From positions 1,411,501 through 1,475,500 of the forward strand of contig JAGPNK010000007.1 in NCBI GenBank assembly GCA_020746835.1: a DNA stretch of 64,000 nt, given 5' to 3'. Under the pieces are notes generated by a model that worked only from the letters and a program-made list of their open reading frames with translations, was not told the DNA's origin and did not search any database. Below, one piece after another: positions 10,496 to 24,000 of the stretch; position 1 is the first letter of the stretch, and the number at the start of each line of letters is the position of its first letter. This stretch comes from Stachybotrys elegans (Eukaryota; Ascomycota; Sordariomycetes; Hypocreales; Stachybotryaceae). The translations under genes and the position numbers were made by a program.

Positions 10496-12595
10496 GATGT
10501 GATTCGCAAGATTTGCTCTCGTCGTGAAGGTTAGCCGTCCTCGCGGGTTGTCACATAGATTTTGGAAATTTCATGCCGACATGGGTACTAGCCTACATCA
10601 GCCACACCAGCTCCATCCATCTGTGGCTGAAGCCAAGGACTTGGACGCCACAGGAAGACACTCAATCCAACCTCCTGGTCAGTTTGGCGTTCATCCAAAT
10701 TTTGCATGGACAGATTCCTCATTTCCTCGCAAAGAATTTCAAATCCATCAATCAATTCCTTGGTGAAAAATTATCCAATGAATTGCCACGGATGTATCCA
10801 GTAGGTGAGGTAGCCTTTCAGCCGTGGCCTTTAGTCGCCAGCCTAGATCACATGACCTCACAGCCTTCGTCAACAGGCCTTCGCAGCCTTCGTAACTTTC
10901 GCAACCTACGACTCACAGCATTCCACACAACAAGTAGAAATCTCGCGATAGTCAGCCTTCCGGGCGATGAAGAAGAGGCAACGCCACAGCCGACCCTTTC
11001 GGTGGACCACACGTTGTTCGTTGAAATTGCTATAGGAGACTCGACATGGCATCGGACATGCCCAAACCCCGAAAGACCGCGAGGCGAAATGCCCCAACAC
11101 GCAGCAGCAATCACCAGACAATCACAGCATCCGTCCATGGGCTAGTGTATGGAGCTTGGGGGCGCCTATTTTCACGAAACGTTAGCTTCCTTCGAGCTAT
11201 CCCAGGCATGGAGATCTGGATGGCAATTTAGGCTGATTCCTTGCAAATCCCCGTTCGCCCAGTCTCTGGCGCTTATGCATATCCCGCTAAGAAACAATGG
11301 AAGGAAGATCACGTTTATCTTCGGCGGAAGCAGACTTACACGAACAGAGTGGCGCGAGGTACGCAACAGGTGACGTGGTGCGTAATTCGTTGCGCGGTCA
11401 AACGGACAATCATCTCCGCTGATTCTATATTGGTGGACCGCATGTTTAATCTACTCGACAGCCCTTCTTCCATCGAGAACATTTCTAGTGGCGGCAATCT
11501 TGTCACCTGAGATACCATCGATGCTTGTGGGCGTAGAAGGCTGCCTGGCCAGCTCGACTGCGCAGCATAACAGATCGGTGTATCCAAGTCGCCTCATGAC
11601 TGTTGCTTGGACACGGGCTGGAGACCCCAAGTCGGCTGACATTGATGGCGTCTCTGCTAAGATTGGGGTCAAAGTGTTGAAACCTGCCAGAGAAGGGGCA
11701 AGGACAAGTGAGATCTAGCGAGCGCTAGTACTACCTTTCAGCTCTTCGATTATGACGCCACAGGTCATTGATGACCACGCGGTACTTGTACCCGACCACC
11801 AGGTACCTGTCAACTCACCTAAAACCCTGCCTTGTTGTTTTGGGGATTAGTACTTTATTATTGTAGTCATTGAGCGTGCGACACGTTCTCTCCTTGGCTT
11901 CGAGACCCTGTCTGGCCCTCGTCCTTTCCACCAGGAGGTCTCCATCCAAGTTGCCAAGGTGCCTTCCTTGGTTGGAGCAACTGACCACCTACTTGGTAAT
12001 ACCTACCTAGGATTCAGTATCCTCTTCAGTAGAATCCATAACAATGGTTGGACGGATCCACTGCAACTGTGACAGCCTACCGCCTTACAAAGGCAGGAGG
12101 AAAGGTGGGTTGGGGGCACCTGCACATCAGATGGCGCTGGTTTGTCCTCCGCAACCACAGTGCCTAGTACTCCGTACATGGCAGGCTGTTTTAAGCTTCT
12201 CGCAGGCAGCCTTTCTGCTTCACTTGGCGTCCGCACCACACCTCCGCCACCCTGTCGATTCTGGATCGAACCCAATTGTCGCTTGTTTTACTTACAGTCC
12301 CGTCGCGCACTACCCTTGGAACATACCAGTCTCTATATATTTCCCCTGTGCCCGCGCGCCTGAACCCTTGGACCCTGGCTGGTGGCACTATTGCTTGTTG
12401 CTCCAGCTACTACTAAGGTACTATTTTGGTTCCCTCGCTGCTAGTAATTAGTAGTTCCCCTCCATCGTCCGACCACCAAAGTCCGTCTGAGAATGGGGAT
12501 TGCGACCCTTCTCCTACCTCGTTGATCGCCGCGGTCGCTCGTTTTACTCAATCACGCTCCTTTGCCGGCGCCAAGCAGCCCGGTCTCCTTTCGCC
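10496..12595. promoter_or_regulatory. Divergent intergenic region, mrpl7 / USP gene
   Basis: 2.1 kb between divergent starts with no recognisable gene. One AGGTACCT palindrome lies at 11801-11808. The 250 bases before the USP start are pyrimidine-rich, like a leader. ORFs here are short and without family resemblance. Confidence 0.5.
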
Positions 12596-15433
12596 ATGAA
12601 GGACTTCCCTAGAAAGTTCCTCAGTCTCCGCGACAAGAATGGCCCGCATCGTCGGAGCAAGTCGGTTCCTCCAGGGAACAAGGTAAGCCTACCATCCCCG
12701 ACCGACGCGCGAATCGCCAGGTCTTTGCGCCGCGAGCTGCTGTCACCCAAAGCTATGAGAGTGTGCATTTCTAATTCTTTCCCCCCTCCTTCTTTAGGCG
12801 CCTCGACCGCTCACGAATATCTTCAAGCCCGATCCAGCGAAACAGAACCAGAAGGATGAAGCTGAGAGGGAAGCCAAAGAAGATGCGCTGGTGCGTGGAG
12901 GTTACCAAAAGAGATATGAGTGAACATCATGGCCTAATAACTACAGGTCGAGCAAATACAGGACCGACTAGAGGAACTCAACATAACCGACGTCACCACC
13001 GAGCACATCAAGGCTATCCTGGCTTCCAGGTATGCAAATGGCGATCCAGAGAAAGCGGTCGAGTTTATCGACATTGAACAAAAGGCGTCTGCAGGCATCA
13101 TCGTCTCGTACGACCCCAGCGTCGAGATGGTTGGTGCGGAGAACCGTGGCGCTGTTACTTGTTACCTCGACGCCTTGTTGTTTGCCATGTTCTCCAAAAT
13201 GGACGCCTTCGAATGCATGTTCAAGACGGATTTCCCCCCCGATGATCACAGGAGCAAGCTTGTCAAGCTTTTGATTATTTGGGTCAACATGCTCCGGAGT
13301 GGAAAGCTCATTCCTACCGATTTTGTTCGTCTCACCTGACGCCCCTGGCCATATATATCAATTGCTTGGCTAACTTTGTTTTACAGACGAAAGCGTTGCA
13401 GGATGCACTCGCCGATTGTGGTTGGTCAGACGCAAGGATGCTCGAGCAGCAAGATACTTCTGAGGCATTCGGATTTATCACCGAGACTCTGCAACTTCCC
13501 TTGCTCTCACTTCAGGTGGATCTTTTCCACCAGGGCAAAAACGATGCTGATGACCATAAGGTCGTCTACGAACGACTCCTGAACTTGGCTGTACCACCAG
13601 ACCCTGAAGGGAAGGGTCTCAAGCTTGAAGATTGCCTCGAGGAGTATTTCAATGCCAAGGTTGATGTCTCGAGAGACAGCGAGGAGGTTAAGAAGCCCAT
13701 CCTTGATGAAGAAACATCCGAGAAAGATCCACCATCCATGCATCGCGCACCTTCTCGCCTAATCACTCTGCATGAAGGCAAGCAGCCTTTGGAGCTTACC
13801 CTATCTCCAGAGGAGATTTCGCCCCCCAGTCAGGTATCCGAGGCCTCAGGATCAGCTTCTCCCGCTGGTCTGACACCGCCCACAATGTCCGAGGAAAGTA
13901 CCAAGGCCGGCAGTCCTGATATTGGTTCCGATAGAGTTGAGACACCTCAACAAGAGTCCAGCCCAGGTGTCGATGTCAGAGGGCGGCCCGGTTCTCGTCA
14001 CAGATCTACCAGCATCATACAAAGAGTCATGATTGATGAACAAGGTCGGGCCTCGAGTGCCGAGGACCCGACCATGCTACAAAGGACCCTCCACAGGGGC
14101 TCGACTGTGGTCAAGGCAGTAACCATTCCGGCGTGGCAGTTCTTTCGACTCATTCGTATGTGAACATCTTCAACTCTGTTTCAACTCTCCACATGTAGCT
14201 GACATCAAGTTTCTAGCCTGGAATGCCGTCTCCAACAACGAGCCGCGCAACAATGTGGAAGTGGCAATGAATTTTGACCAAAAGCCGGTTGTCGGAATCT
14301 GTTTGAAGCGTTACGCCATGACTCGCTCGGGTCTTCCTCAGCGACACAACACCTTCATTGACATACCTGACAGCATGAGTCTACCGTATTTCATGCTTCC
14401 AGGAGAGCAGCAGGACGACGATGACGAAAAGGATCTCAACACGAACTATAAACTCGTGTTGCAGTCCGTTATTTGCCACCGTGGTGACTCGCTGCAGAGT
14501 GGGCATTATATTGCTTTCGCCCGAGTTGCGTCCAAGCTGCTTACAGATCACCGCCGCCATGATTTCGATCCGCCGCCAGACTATGAGCAGGCTCAATGGG
14601 TCCGGTTCGACGACCTGGATATCGAGCGCCGCGTTACCTACATTGACGATATCAGAACGGCACTCAAAGAGGAGATGCCCTATCTCCTATTTTACCAGAT
14701 TCTCCCGACTGTGGACGCCGCATGCCCATCTACTGAAGGCACTGAGGCTGACCCACCGTCATACAACGAGTCAAGGGCCAGTATGGAGATGCCTCCTACT
14801 CCGTCAATTGTAGAGTCTCACCGGATGGTCGACGCCCTAGCGAGGGATGGATACTTTGACGATACGCCTACCGCCGAAACGTTCCACCCATTGCAAAGCA
14901 AACCCCCAAGCATCCGCCTCTCTGTCGACTCTGATCAGCCTCTACGGAGGAGCACCGATGGCGCCGAACCTCGTTCACACACCGGGTCCGTTCTCGGCGA
15001 CTCCCGCCGCCAGAGCGTCAATCTTGGAACCCCGGATGGACCATCTCCGGCTAGCACCCCGGGGGAGGAGAGCACAGCATCAAGGCTGGCACGCGCTGCG
15101 AACCGGTTTTCCAGAAACATGCAGAGCCGCCCTTCCAGTCGTCCACCTAGTCAGTCGGGCGAAAACCGTCTCAACGTTTCGAAAAATCGCTTGAGTGGGT
15201 TCATAAAACTTAGCCGGGACGACCTTCACGCTCTGAGCGCTGCCGCATCCGACACCACAACAGCGAGCCACGGCGAAGCAAGCACGGCAGAAAAAGTCTC
15301 GTCCGACCTGGCGAGGTCGCAATTGCTCCCAACGGAGAATTCGAAGAAAGGCAGCAAAAAGAATAAACCGAAGGAGAAGGCATCGAAGAACAAGGCGTCG
15401 CATCAGCCAGACCGAGAATGCGTCGTCATGTAG
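12596..15433 (+). CDS. USP-family deubiquitinase with C-terminal CAAX box
   Basis: Ubiquitin-specific cysteine protease. Exons are 12596-12682, 12798-12890, 12947-13324, 13387-14155 and 14217-15433, giving 847 aa. A UBA-like helix (IKAILASRYANGDPEKAVEFI, about 81-101) precedes the Cys box AVTCYLDALLFAMF with Cys132; CYLD- rather than NTCYMN-type wording suggests a divergent USP. The His box is SGHYIAFARV (His539), and WVRFDDLD follows about 40 residues later. A Ser/Pro-rich insertion (about 255-415) splits the catalytic domain. The tail is disordered and Ser-rich, then strongly basic (KKGSKKNKPKEKASKNK), ending CVVM, a canonical prenylation signal. Basic residues plus CAAX imply membrane anchoring, which is inferred. 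Substrate unknown. Confidence 0.85.
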
Positions 15434-16448
15434 TGCATCGGCTACAGTACAGTACCATCGGGCGCGATATCCAACAGGGAGTAAAGACTTGGGGGTGGTG
15501 TTATTGCAGGGACGCAAGCTTTTTGGCACAGCGAATGATGAAATGATTGATTTTGTCTCTGGTTAGATATTATATACCCTACCGGCCGCCATGATTTCCC
15601 CAATGGGGCCAGGCAAAAGGACCAACGGCGTACTTGGTATTTAGATGGCTTGATATAGGAAGCAAGCAAGGCGTTGAGGGACTGGAGATGGTTCTTCCCA
15701 GGTCTCTTGAGTAGCCCCAGCATGTAGCTCAACGTTGGAAAAGACAATGTAGGGCTTCGATTCACTCTACCAACCGGGAGAAGGGGGCAGCATGACGCAC
15801 ATCCCTGATTCCGTCCTGGGCATCAAAATCAAAGAGTTTTTTATACAATGGTGATAACATTGGCCTGTTGCGATTTTTCGTCTATTTCCACATACAATAT
15901 ACATGACTAGCACTCGAGCATGCCTCTCTCGCTTGGTGCTTCATCAGGAAAAGATTCCGAGCGAAAACCCTCTCCGCGCAAAGACCGCCCGTGTTTCCCC
16001 TTATGCTACCCAACCAAAAATGAAGATGCGAGTTAGAACGGAGGCAAGCAAGCCGAACGAGGTTCTGGCGCATGCGTGCTTCCGAGAATAATGTACATAG
16101 ACATGGCACATGCGGTACGTCATCAATCCTGTCGTGACCCATCCAATCCCGAGGGCAGGGCGTGACGGCAAAGATTCTTGCCATATAAAACAAGGCGCTG
16201 CCTGACGTGCAAGACAGGCAGGATAATAAGAGATTAAGTTCCCTGCGCATCGACGGGACCGCGAAGGACGAGTATAGCTGTGCCATCATCTGAGGAGAGG
16301 TGGTTTGGTTTTAAGAAGACATCAGAGAAAGGGGGAGGTTCTGGTGCAGCCCCATCTCGCAGCAGAGTCAAGCGGAAATATGGCATTCGTTTGCCAGCTA
16401 GGCCTCTCTAAAGATGGGGCTCCGGATGGCGAGTAACCGGTCCGGGGC
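15434..16448. other. Convergent 3' region
   Basis: 1.0 kb between the USP and tom40 stop codons. No coding signal was recognised. It probably holds two 3' UTRs and spacer. Confidence 0.5.
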
Positions 16449-17656
16449 TTAGAAGGGGATGTTGGGGGGAGTCTGGGTTACCATGGCCTCCTGCTGGTCT
16501 TGCAGCTCCTCGGGAGAGGACTCAATGGACACGGCCAGACCAAGCTTGGCTTGTTGCTGTGAAGGAAATTAGTTCTATGCTGCTCCATGAAGTAAGTTGG
16601 TACAGGGATTACGAACCGAGAAGTGGTCAATGTCGGCGGCAAAGGTCATCATCACAGGAGGTGCAACGCGCTTCTCCAACACGCAGCTGAGCTTGCCGTT
16701 GCTGTCGACCTGGGCACGGAAGGTGGACATGCGGAAGTCGTACTTGGCACCGATGGTAGCAGTGCCATCCTTCTGCATACCGCCGCCCATGACGCCACCG
16801 GCAGAGGGGACGAGACCCAGGGTCAGGTCAACACCAGCCTGGACCTTGTCGGAGATCTTGCGCCAGAAGGAGGTGTTGAGAGTGCCCATGGCAGCCTGCA
16901 GCTGGGCAGTGGCGATCCAGTCGTTGGACTTGTAGCGGGCGGCGTACGAGGTGACGCACTCGGGGCCCTGAGTGAGGGCTGTTCGCTGGTAGAGAGTCTC
17001 CATGCCCAGGGCAAGCTTGGGGGTGATAGACTGGAGATAGCTTCCGATGTAGATGCCAGTCAGGCCGCCCTCGAGGAAGGAAGGGTTCAGCATCTTGAGG
17101 GATGCATTGAAGTCGTCGCCGTTGTACTCATGCTCGAACTGGGCCATGTCCTGGCCGCCGGGTGAGATGGAGAGCTGCGACTTGAAGACGAACTTGTCCG
17201 ACCATCGGTAGTTGAAGCGGCCCGAAAGACTGCCTTCGTTATCGAGGTTTCCCTGGCAGAAGACCTGAATCGCGAGGGGGGGGTGCTGTCAGCAGTGCGC
17301 TCTGGGATGATGAGAGATGGATGCGTGCTCGAGGACGCCAGACGTACCTTGCCAGTGCCGTACATGGTGGAGAAGGCATAAGGGTTCATGCGCTCGCCCA
17401 TGGCAAACTGGTGAGAGACCTGGAAGAGAGGGGAGACGCTGAAGACCTTGGTAAGGTCGGCGCGGACGCCAGTGAACATGTAGTTGGTGAGGAAGACATC
17501 GCGCGAGACCTCCTTGGACAGGTTCTCGATGGAGCCAGGGTTGGAGAGGCCGAGCTTGGCTCTGCGCTCGGAGAAGGACTTGATGGCGTCACCTATCGTG
17601 TTGGCGACGGGATTGGCGAAGAGCAGGGAGTTTATTGAGTCGAAGGTGGAAGCCAT
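16449..17656 (-). CDS. tom40: Mitochondrial import channel Tom40
   Basis: Beta-barrel pore of the TOM complex in the mitochondrial outer membrane, which imports almost all nuclear-encoded mitochondrial proteins. Exons on the complement are 17348-17656, 16617-17264 and 16449-16556, giving 354 aa, close to other fungal Tom40 proteins (about 350). Family signatures include [20 protein letters not shown] near residue 50, then [11 protein letters not shown] and [34 protein letters not shown] lies in the centre, and the final strands read [26 protein letters not shown]. The C-terminal exon supplies [16 protein letters not shown] and an acidic/Gln-rich tail. Introns are phase 0 with donors GTACGT and GTTCGT. 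Upstream it diverges from the pfk2 gene. Confidence 0.95.
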
Positions 17657-19071
17657 TATGACGACGGTTGTGTGATGACACCGGGTCAAGGGGGTTAGAA
17701 TGGACGAGATGCGCGGAGACGGAGGGGATCCAGAGAAGGACACAAAGGGCTGGATGGTATTACAATGCGGACGAGGCAATGAAGGGTCCGATGAGCGATG
17801 CAGGAGAGATGCCGTTGCCGTGACGCCGAATGCGCGGTGTCGAGCTCTCTCTGGGTTGGGATTAGAGGTGTAGCAGCAGGTCTGGATGGAAGTCCAGAGA
17901 AGGGAGTATGAAGAATAATTTTCTGCCAAGCCCCAGGTCACTGCGTGTACTAAGCGATACAAGATCCACTGTAGCTCGAGGTGGCAGAGGCACGAGCCAC
18001 AGGTGATTAATAGGTACGGCAAGGTTGGCGCTGATTTTGCTGTCCATCTTGCTTATCGTGGCGGAATAAATAATGTTCCCGCATGGGCCGAGCTTCAGCC
18101 GCTTCGCGAGGAATCATGACGTGCCTCCTAGCCTTGATAGGTACTAGTACTTACTGCCTACGTACTACTAAGGTAAGGTACTCTATTCAAGTACATTAAA
18201 CAACAAATGGCTTCGTTAATCAGAAGGATAATTCGATGATCGCATGCGAGAGTATCCCCAGTGTGTCAGATTCACCATGCAAGAATAGGTGAAAAGATCA
18301 ATAGATACCTACCTAACTCCTGTAATCAGTCGCATTCATATGTACTGTCCAACAGTACCAATTCCACCCAGGTACTGACTGGGTGCACTTTCCCAATGTG
18401 GCTCAGTGAAGCATCACGGCCAGACGGATGCTGGGCAGGTACCATCATGTACGTTGCGCCTACCCTGTATCACCACCTCCAGCCCAATCCGCTTGGGCCA
18501 AAGTGAATCCAAAGGTAACTAGTATCGCGGCTCTTCCATATACATATCTTAATTACATTAGTACTGTACATTTCCTGCTTGAATATTGTCGCTATTTTTC
18601 CTTCACTTCACCTGGGATACCCAATACTCCTTTGAGAATCTCATTGCTACTGCAACATCGGCATCAGGAGCCACTACTGGCACCCGGCTACTCGTGTCTT
18701 CCATGGTGGGGTCGAAGCCTCCGGCAAAGATTCGCCCCGCCAGAGATCGAAGTCAGTGAGTGCTAAGACCTCCGCCATCATCATACCGCCCTCCGCCATT
18801 TCGTCCTCTTTTATTTATTCATAAAGAGATCGCCGTTCTGCCGAGACAAGCCCTTTCCGGCGGCAAGAGACCCCCTACCCCTCTAGACTTGGTCGAACAC
18901 TCTCCTAAACGTATGGAACGTAAGTACCGAGGCCTCGAGATTCCAGATTCCATCGATGACTTTGCCTTACATCCCCCCGCCATCACTCGTGCTCTAGTAG
19001 CTGTGGCTGAATTTGGTCTAGATATACCGTCTTCTTAGAAGCTAGACTGCGAAACCGCACAACTCTCCAAG
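17657..19071. promoter_or_regulatory. Divergent intergenic region, tom40 / PFK-2 gene
   Basis: 1.4 kb between divergent starts. GTAC-rich motifs cluster around 18130-18190. A likely intron in the PFK-2 leader runs 18920-19038 (GTAAGT ... CTTCTTAG, 119 nt), ending 33 bases before the ATG. The ORF at 18760-19038 overlaps this leader and has no family features. Confidence 0.45.
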
Positions 19072-21075
19072 ATGGACACCCTTCTGTAAGCTGCTCCCCG
19101 TCGCCTCTTGTCGTCTCCGACTTGCTGCTACCATCTGGCGGCTGCTGGTACGGCCCGGGGAATTTCGGACTGCAAGATAATCTTGGAGACTTTCATGATG
19201 CTGCCATGAGATGCACTTGCTTACCACTCACCCCGTCTCAGAACTGCCGAGATTGCGGCAAATGCCCCCCGTTACCGTCGGAAGAGTTCGACCTTCATCG
19301 ATGGCATTCATGATGTACCGGAGGACCAGGATATGGCCCCGGCCCAGCTGTACAGCACCATGTCTGGTCGTCTCTTCCACTCCGGACGCATCGCCATCGC
19401 CATGGTGGGACCCCCGGCCCGAGGCAAGACGTAAGTACAGAGCCGGTTACACACCTCATCTAGAGAGATCGAGACTGATCATTTAGACATATATGCGTCT
19501 CCATGGCCCGGTATCTTCAGTGGCTAGGCGTCAAGACTCGCATCTTCCATCTTGGAGATTATCGCAGGGCTACCATCGGCCCCGAGGGCTCTGTTCCCGA
19601 GGACTACTTCTTTCCCAATGCCTCCCCAGCCTCGGTCATTCTCCGACAGAAGATCCTCAAGAAATGCCGTGAGGATATCTACTCCTGGCTCAACCATGAA
19701 AACGGCCAAGTAGCCATCTACGATGCTGTCAATCCTACCGCGAGCGGAAGACGATCTCTTGCCAAGGAGTTTGCCAAACATGATGTCCAAGTATGTACAC
19801 CCGTCAACTCACGCGGCATTGAGCGTTCTAATCTCGTTGATTTAGACGCTGTTCATCGAATCTTTTGTGGATGACGAGCGAATTCTCCGAGAGAATGCTC
19901 GCAACGTCAAGATTTCTTCTCCTGATGTAGGTTCCTCTGCTCGCAACCTGCCCACTTCTGGACACTAACACGTCCAAAAGTTCGCCGGAATGGATCCAGA
20001 TGAAGCTGCGCAGCTGTACCTCAAGCGCATCGAGATGAGAATACCCATGTTTGAGACCATGAACGAGCCCGAGCTCAACTATGTACGCATGATCAACGCT
20101 GGCGCCAAGTTCTTTTACAACAACGTCAGCTTCAATTACCTTTCACACCGCATCGTCTTCTACCTCACCAACCTCCACATCAAATCGCGCACAACCTACT
20201 TTGTCCGCGCCGGTACCACTACCGAAGAGGACTCTTACCGAGCAGACGCCCCTCTCTCCGAGCAAGGAAAGACGTACGCTGAGATCATGTCCGAGACTCT
20301 CCTGAAGCACCGCGAACAGCAGCGTGAAGAGCACATCAAGCAGGGCGGATCCAATGTGCCCTTGAGACCCCTTTCGATTTGGACATCAACCCGCCTGCGC
20401 ACCATCCAGACGGCGGATTATCTCAAAGACAAGGGCTTCAAAGTTCGCCAGCGTTCGCAAATGAGCCAGATTAATCCCGGTGTCTGCGAGAAGATGTCGC
20501 AGCGTGTAATACGCCAGATATACCCGGAAGAGGTCGAGAAACACGAATTGGACCCATACCACCACCGCTACCCCCGAGCAGAGGTATGTGCATGCTCCGC
20601 CTTTGTATTTCTAAAACTGACCATTGCATAGTCCTATCATGACTTGGCCGTCCGACTCGAGCCCATCATCCTGGAGCTCGAGCGCGAGCAGAACGATCTC
20701 CTCATCATTGCCCACGAATCTGTTCTGAGAGTCCTCTACGCCTACCTGATGCACTGCTCCACAAATGTGATCCCTTCGCTCAAGTTCCCGCGCGACGAGA
20801 TCATCGAGATCATACCCGCCGCCTACCAGAACGAAGCCAAGCGCATCCACATCCCCGGGCTCGACCCTACCATTGTGCCCGGCTCGCCTGATGGATTTAA
20901 GATATCCGGCACGCCGAGCATCACCGCTGGAGCGGCGAGCGGCGATATGAGCCCTATCGCTCCCGGAGGTCTGGTGAGCCTAACCGAGCCCGCAATGGTG
21001 GTGGAGAGGCCACCAGAGAAGGTGATCAACACCGCCAAGGATATGGTTGCGGACAAGGTTGATGACGAAGACTAA
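19072..21075 (+). CDS. 6-phosphofructo-2-kinase with degenerate fructose-2,6-bisphosphatase domain
   Basis: Makes fructose-2,6-bisphosphate, the allosteric regulator of glycolysis and gluconeogenesis. Exons are 19072-19085, 19242-19430, 19487-19790, 19846-19926, 19981-20583 and 20632-21075, giving 544 aa. The first coding exon is only 14 nt. The kinase domain has Walker A GPPARGKT (61-68), RYLQWLGVKTRIFHLGDYRR and AIYDAVNPTASGRR. In the phosphatase domain the usual RHG motif reads RAG (Arg272-Ala273-Gly274), so the phospho-accepting His is absent. WTSTRLRTIQTA and HESVLRVLYAY remain. This is therefore probably kinase-only, as in yeast Pfk26, where a Ser replaces that His. The C-terminal extension is Pro/Gly-rich and has no recognised domain. 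Confidence 0.92.
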
Positions 21076-24000
21076 CTAACGACAACGACCTGGGAAATGC
21101 GACACGAGGCGATCGAAGGGACGTGCTTTATGACAGAATGAATAGGAGTAAGGATGGGGACATGGGCAATAGTCATGAGAGCCTACATCATTAGGCTAGT
21201 TTGTAGGCAGCGTTTCCACAAAGCCCAACCTCAGCAGCAGCAAAGAATGTTTAGTCGGATGCGTCTGCCCTATCGCGCAGATCTACATAACGTTAGGGAC
21301 GCGCATGAAGCGTGTAAGACGGTCGTAAGCCCCCGATAATTGCCGCGATCCTATGATTCATGTCACGACTGGCTTACACCGTGACATGCACTGTTGAACC
21401 TGATTCGGAGAGGGGTAGCGGGCGAAGACTATGCAGGCTCCTGCATGCCCAGTCAGTTGTATCATTGCTATCATGCAAGACGCCAGCCCGCCAGCCCGCC
21501 CCCTCTTTGCCTCACTTCAGGGACCAGCACCATAGCCAGAAACCTTCCCGCAGGACGCAGGATGGTCCTGAGCTGTCATGTACGGATGTTATCTGGTCTG
21601 ATCTGGGCGCTCTCCCCAACACTATTAGCTTACCAACCCTGTCGCTCCGGCTTCGTGTGCCCATCTCCTGACCTCGGCTTCGAGCCGATCTGCATGTAAG
21701 CCGCATGGCATACAGGATAGGATCGGTCGAGTGAGGACGAGTAGCGGGTCTGGCGGCGCCTATGTGCTCGCTCTTGTAGCACGGCACATGTTCGTCACTT
21801 TGGGCATTCTCTCGGGAGCCAGCGGGGGGGCGATGCCCACACCACCTTGCCCCCCCCTCCCTTCTCCTCTTCCCCGTTCATGATGGGAGCAAAAACGAGC
21901 CGAGAGGAGACAGAGCCCGCCACTGCAGGCTGATTGCAGCGACGCAAGCGAATTTTGGATTCCTCGCGCCAATATCTCGACTGGAGGCCGCTGGAAGGAG
22001 AATCGTGGCACGATGGTTGTGGTTCATTATCTCCGCATGAAGGCCGCGGACTCCACCACCAGCGGCAGCAGGCATATGCAGGTCTTGGAGGCGTATAGCT
22101 GACGAAAGCATCAGGTGACGAAGAGCTGCCCCTGGACTCGTGGTATATCCTGGGCCGTCCGGGCGGAGAATGAGCCAGTAGGTTACTGCCACAAAGTTGG
22201 CGTATAATCTGTCCGTCTAGGATATATTCAAGCCTTTGCTTGATTGCACCCGGCATGTTGGCCTGACAGCTCGGCACGGCAATGCGACCACGGCTGCTGT
22301 AGTATCATGTAGATTGCAGGATGCAGCCACCCGTGGTACTCTCCTTTTGAGAGTGCAGTTGCTGCAGGCACTCAGATGGTATTCACACCGGAGCAGCGAT
22401 GCCAATGGCTGGGCAGCTCCCTGGCGCCTACTGCAACGGTAGGACAACTCGCAATGAGGTCACCGCCTTCACGACACCAGAGCAATGGGGTCCATGGGTG
22501 AGCTTTCAACTCGATCGCTTTGGAGAGGCAATTCCAGCCCTTGCTGTCATCGTGTGCGTCACCTTACAGGCGATTGTCCTGGGAAGCTACCTGGTAACAA
22601 CCTAAGCATCGGAATAGCAAGCTCCTCAGCCTAAATGAGTTGGGGTCGCGGTAACCTGCATGGCGATCTGCACTAGATTGCTAGAAACAAGATCCCACTA
22701 GGGCCTGCTCTGCTTGTGCATGACAAGAACTTGTACACATCGTCACCTCTTAGCGAGGGGGTTCTCGTCATATCCGAGCGAAATACCGGCGAGGTCATCT
22801 CGGGCCACCGTAACTTCCCGGCGCGAAAGAAACAGGCGGGCTGGCTCACGAGAGTCAACGGCGTTGACCGCACCGGAGAACAGGAATCCTGGCCCCTGAT
22901 GATTTGTATACAGGCATATGTGTTTGGTTGTACCATATGCACGAGGATGGAAGGGCCACCTCCTTCTAGCTCAGCAGGGAACTGAAAGTTTGCAGCGGGA
23001 GTTCGACGTTTTACTTCAAAACTGTCAAACCACGGGCAACAGAACGGCAGGCCGTGCTCATAGCACAATACTCCTCAGCCGTTCGGTGACTCACCGACGA
23101 AAGCACGTGAAGGAGGTAGGCGGGTATGTGAAATGTGAGAGTGTTGTTGAGGGATCATCAACTCTCCAGACAAATGCCGGCCACCGTCACCGCCCAGATA
23201 GATGTGCTGTGCTCTGCTCGTATCAGTTTACTATCTTGACCAATATTAGCCTGCTGTGAAGGGCCGGGGCATAAATTCTTGCCCTGATTAGACGCTTCCG
23301 CAATGAGGGTAGCACTCAATTATCGATCCGATACGGATGGACGCATTGGGTCTTGCCACACAGAGGGCTGCATGAGCCCTCCTGACCTGTCAAGCAAGGG
23401 TCAGACTCAACTCCTTGGTACAACATCGGCGCCGGGGATCCTTGCGGCGGCTATACCGAGTCCCTGTTGTATTAATAAGGATATCTTCTCTGAAGGACAC
23501 CCATCATGGGACAAGTCACACCGTAGCCAGTTCCTCAGTCGGCCAATGATGGGACAAGATTGGCCGTGATCGCCGTGATCAGCAGACTGCAACACCTTGT
23601 ACATCCAAGGAAGCTCAGAAATAGCATCACAACGGAGGATGAAACTGTACTAGTTGTAGGTTGCATCTGCAAGAGGAGGATCGAAGCGTGCAATGGAAGC
23701 CGCCGTAGGGCCGCGCGGCTGCTGCCATGCTACACATAAAATCGCTGTAATTTGAGTGGATGTTGAATCGATCACATAGCGAGGGCTTCCCGATAACCTT
23801 TCCAGCCTCAAACCCGGCAAAGCAGCACCCTGCACCATGTAGCTTCGCTGGCACCAGACCACTCATGCGTACATGTGCAGGGCATGGGATTGCCCAAGTT
23901 GGGCACCTGTACTTGACGCAGGCCGTGGCACGGGGCGAAGCAAATTGGCTTGCATTTTTTTTTTCCTTTTTCCATCCGACTCCATATCTTCGTTTTTTCT

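Noticed and set aside
18760..19038. 92-codon + ORF upstream of the PFK-2 gene
   Set aside because: Overlaps the likely leader intron of the PFK-2 gene and has no conserved features.
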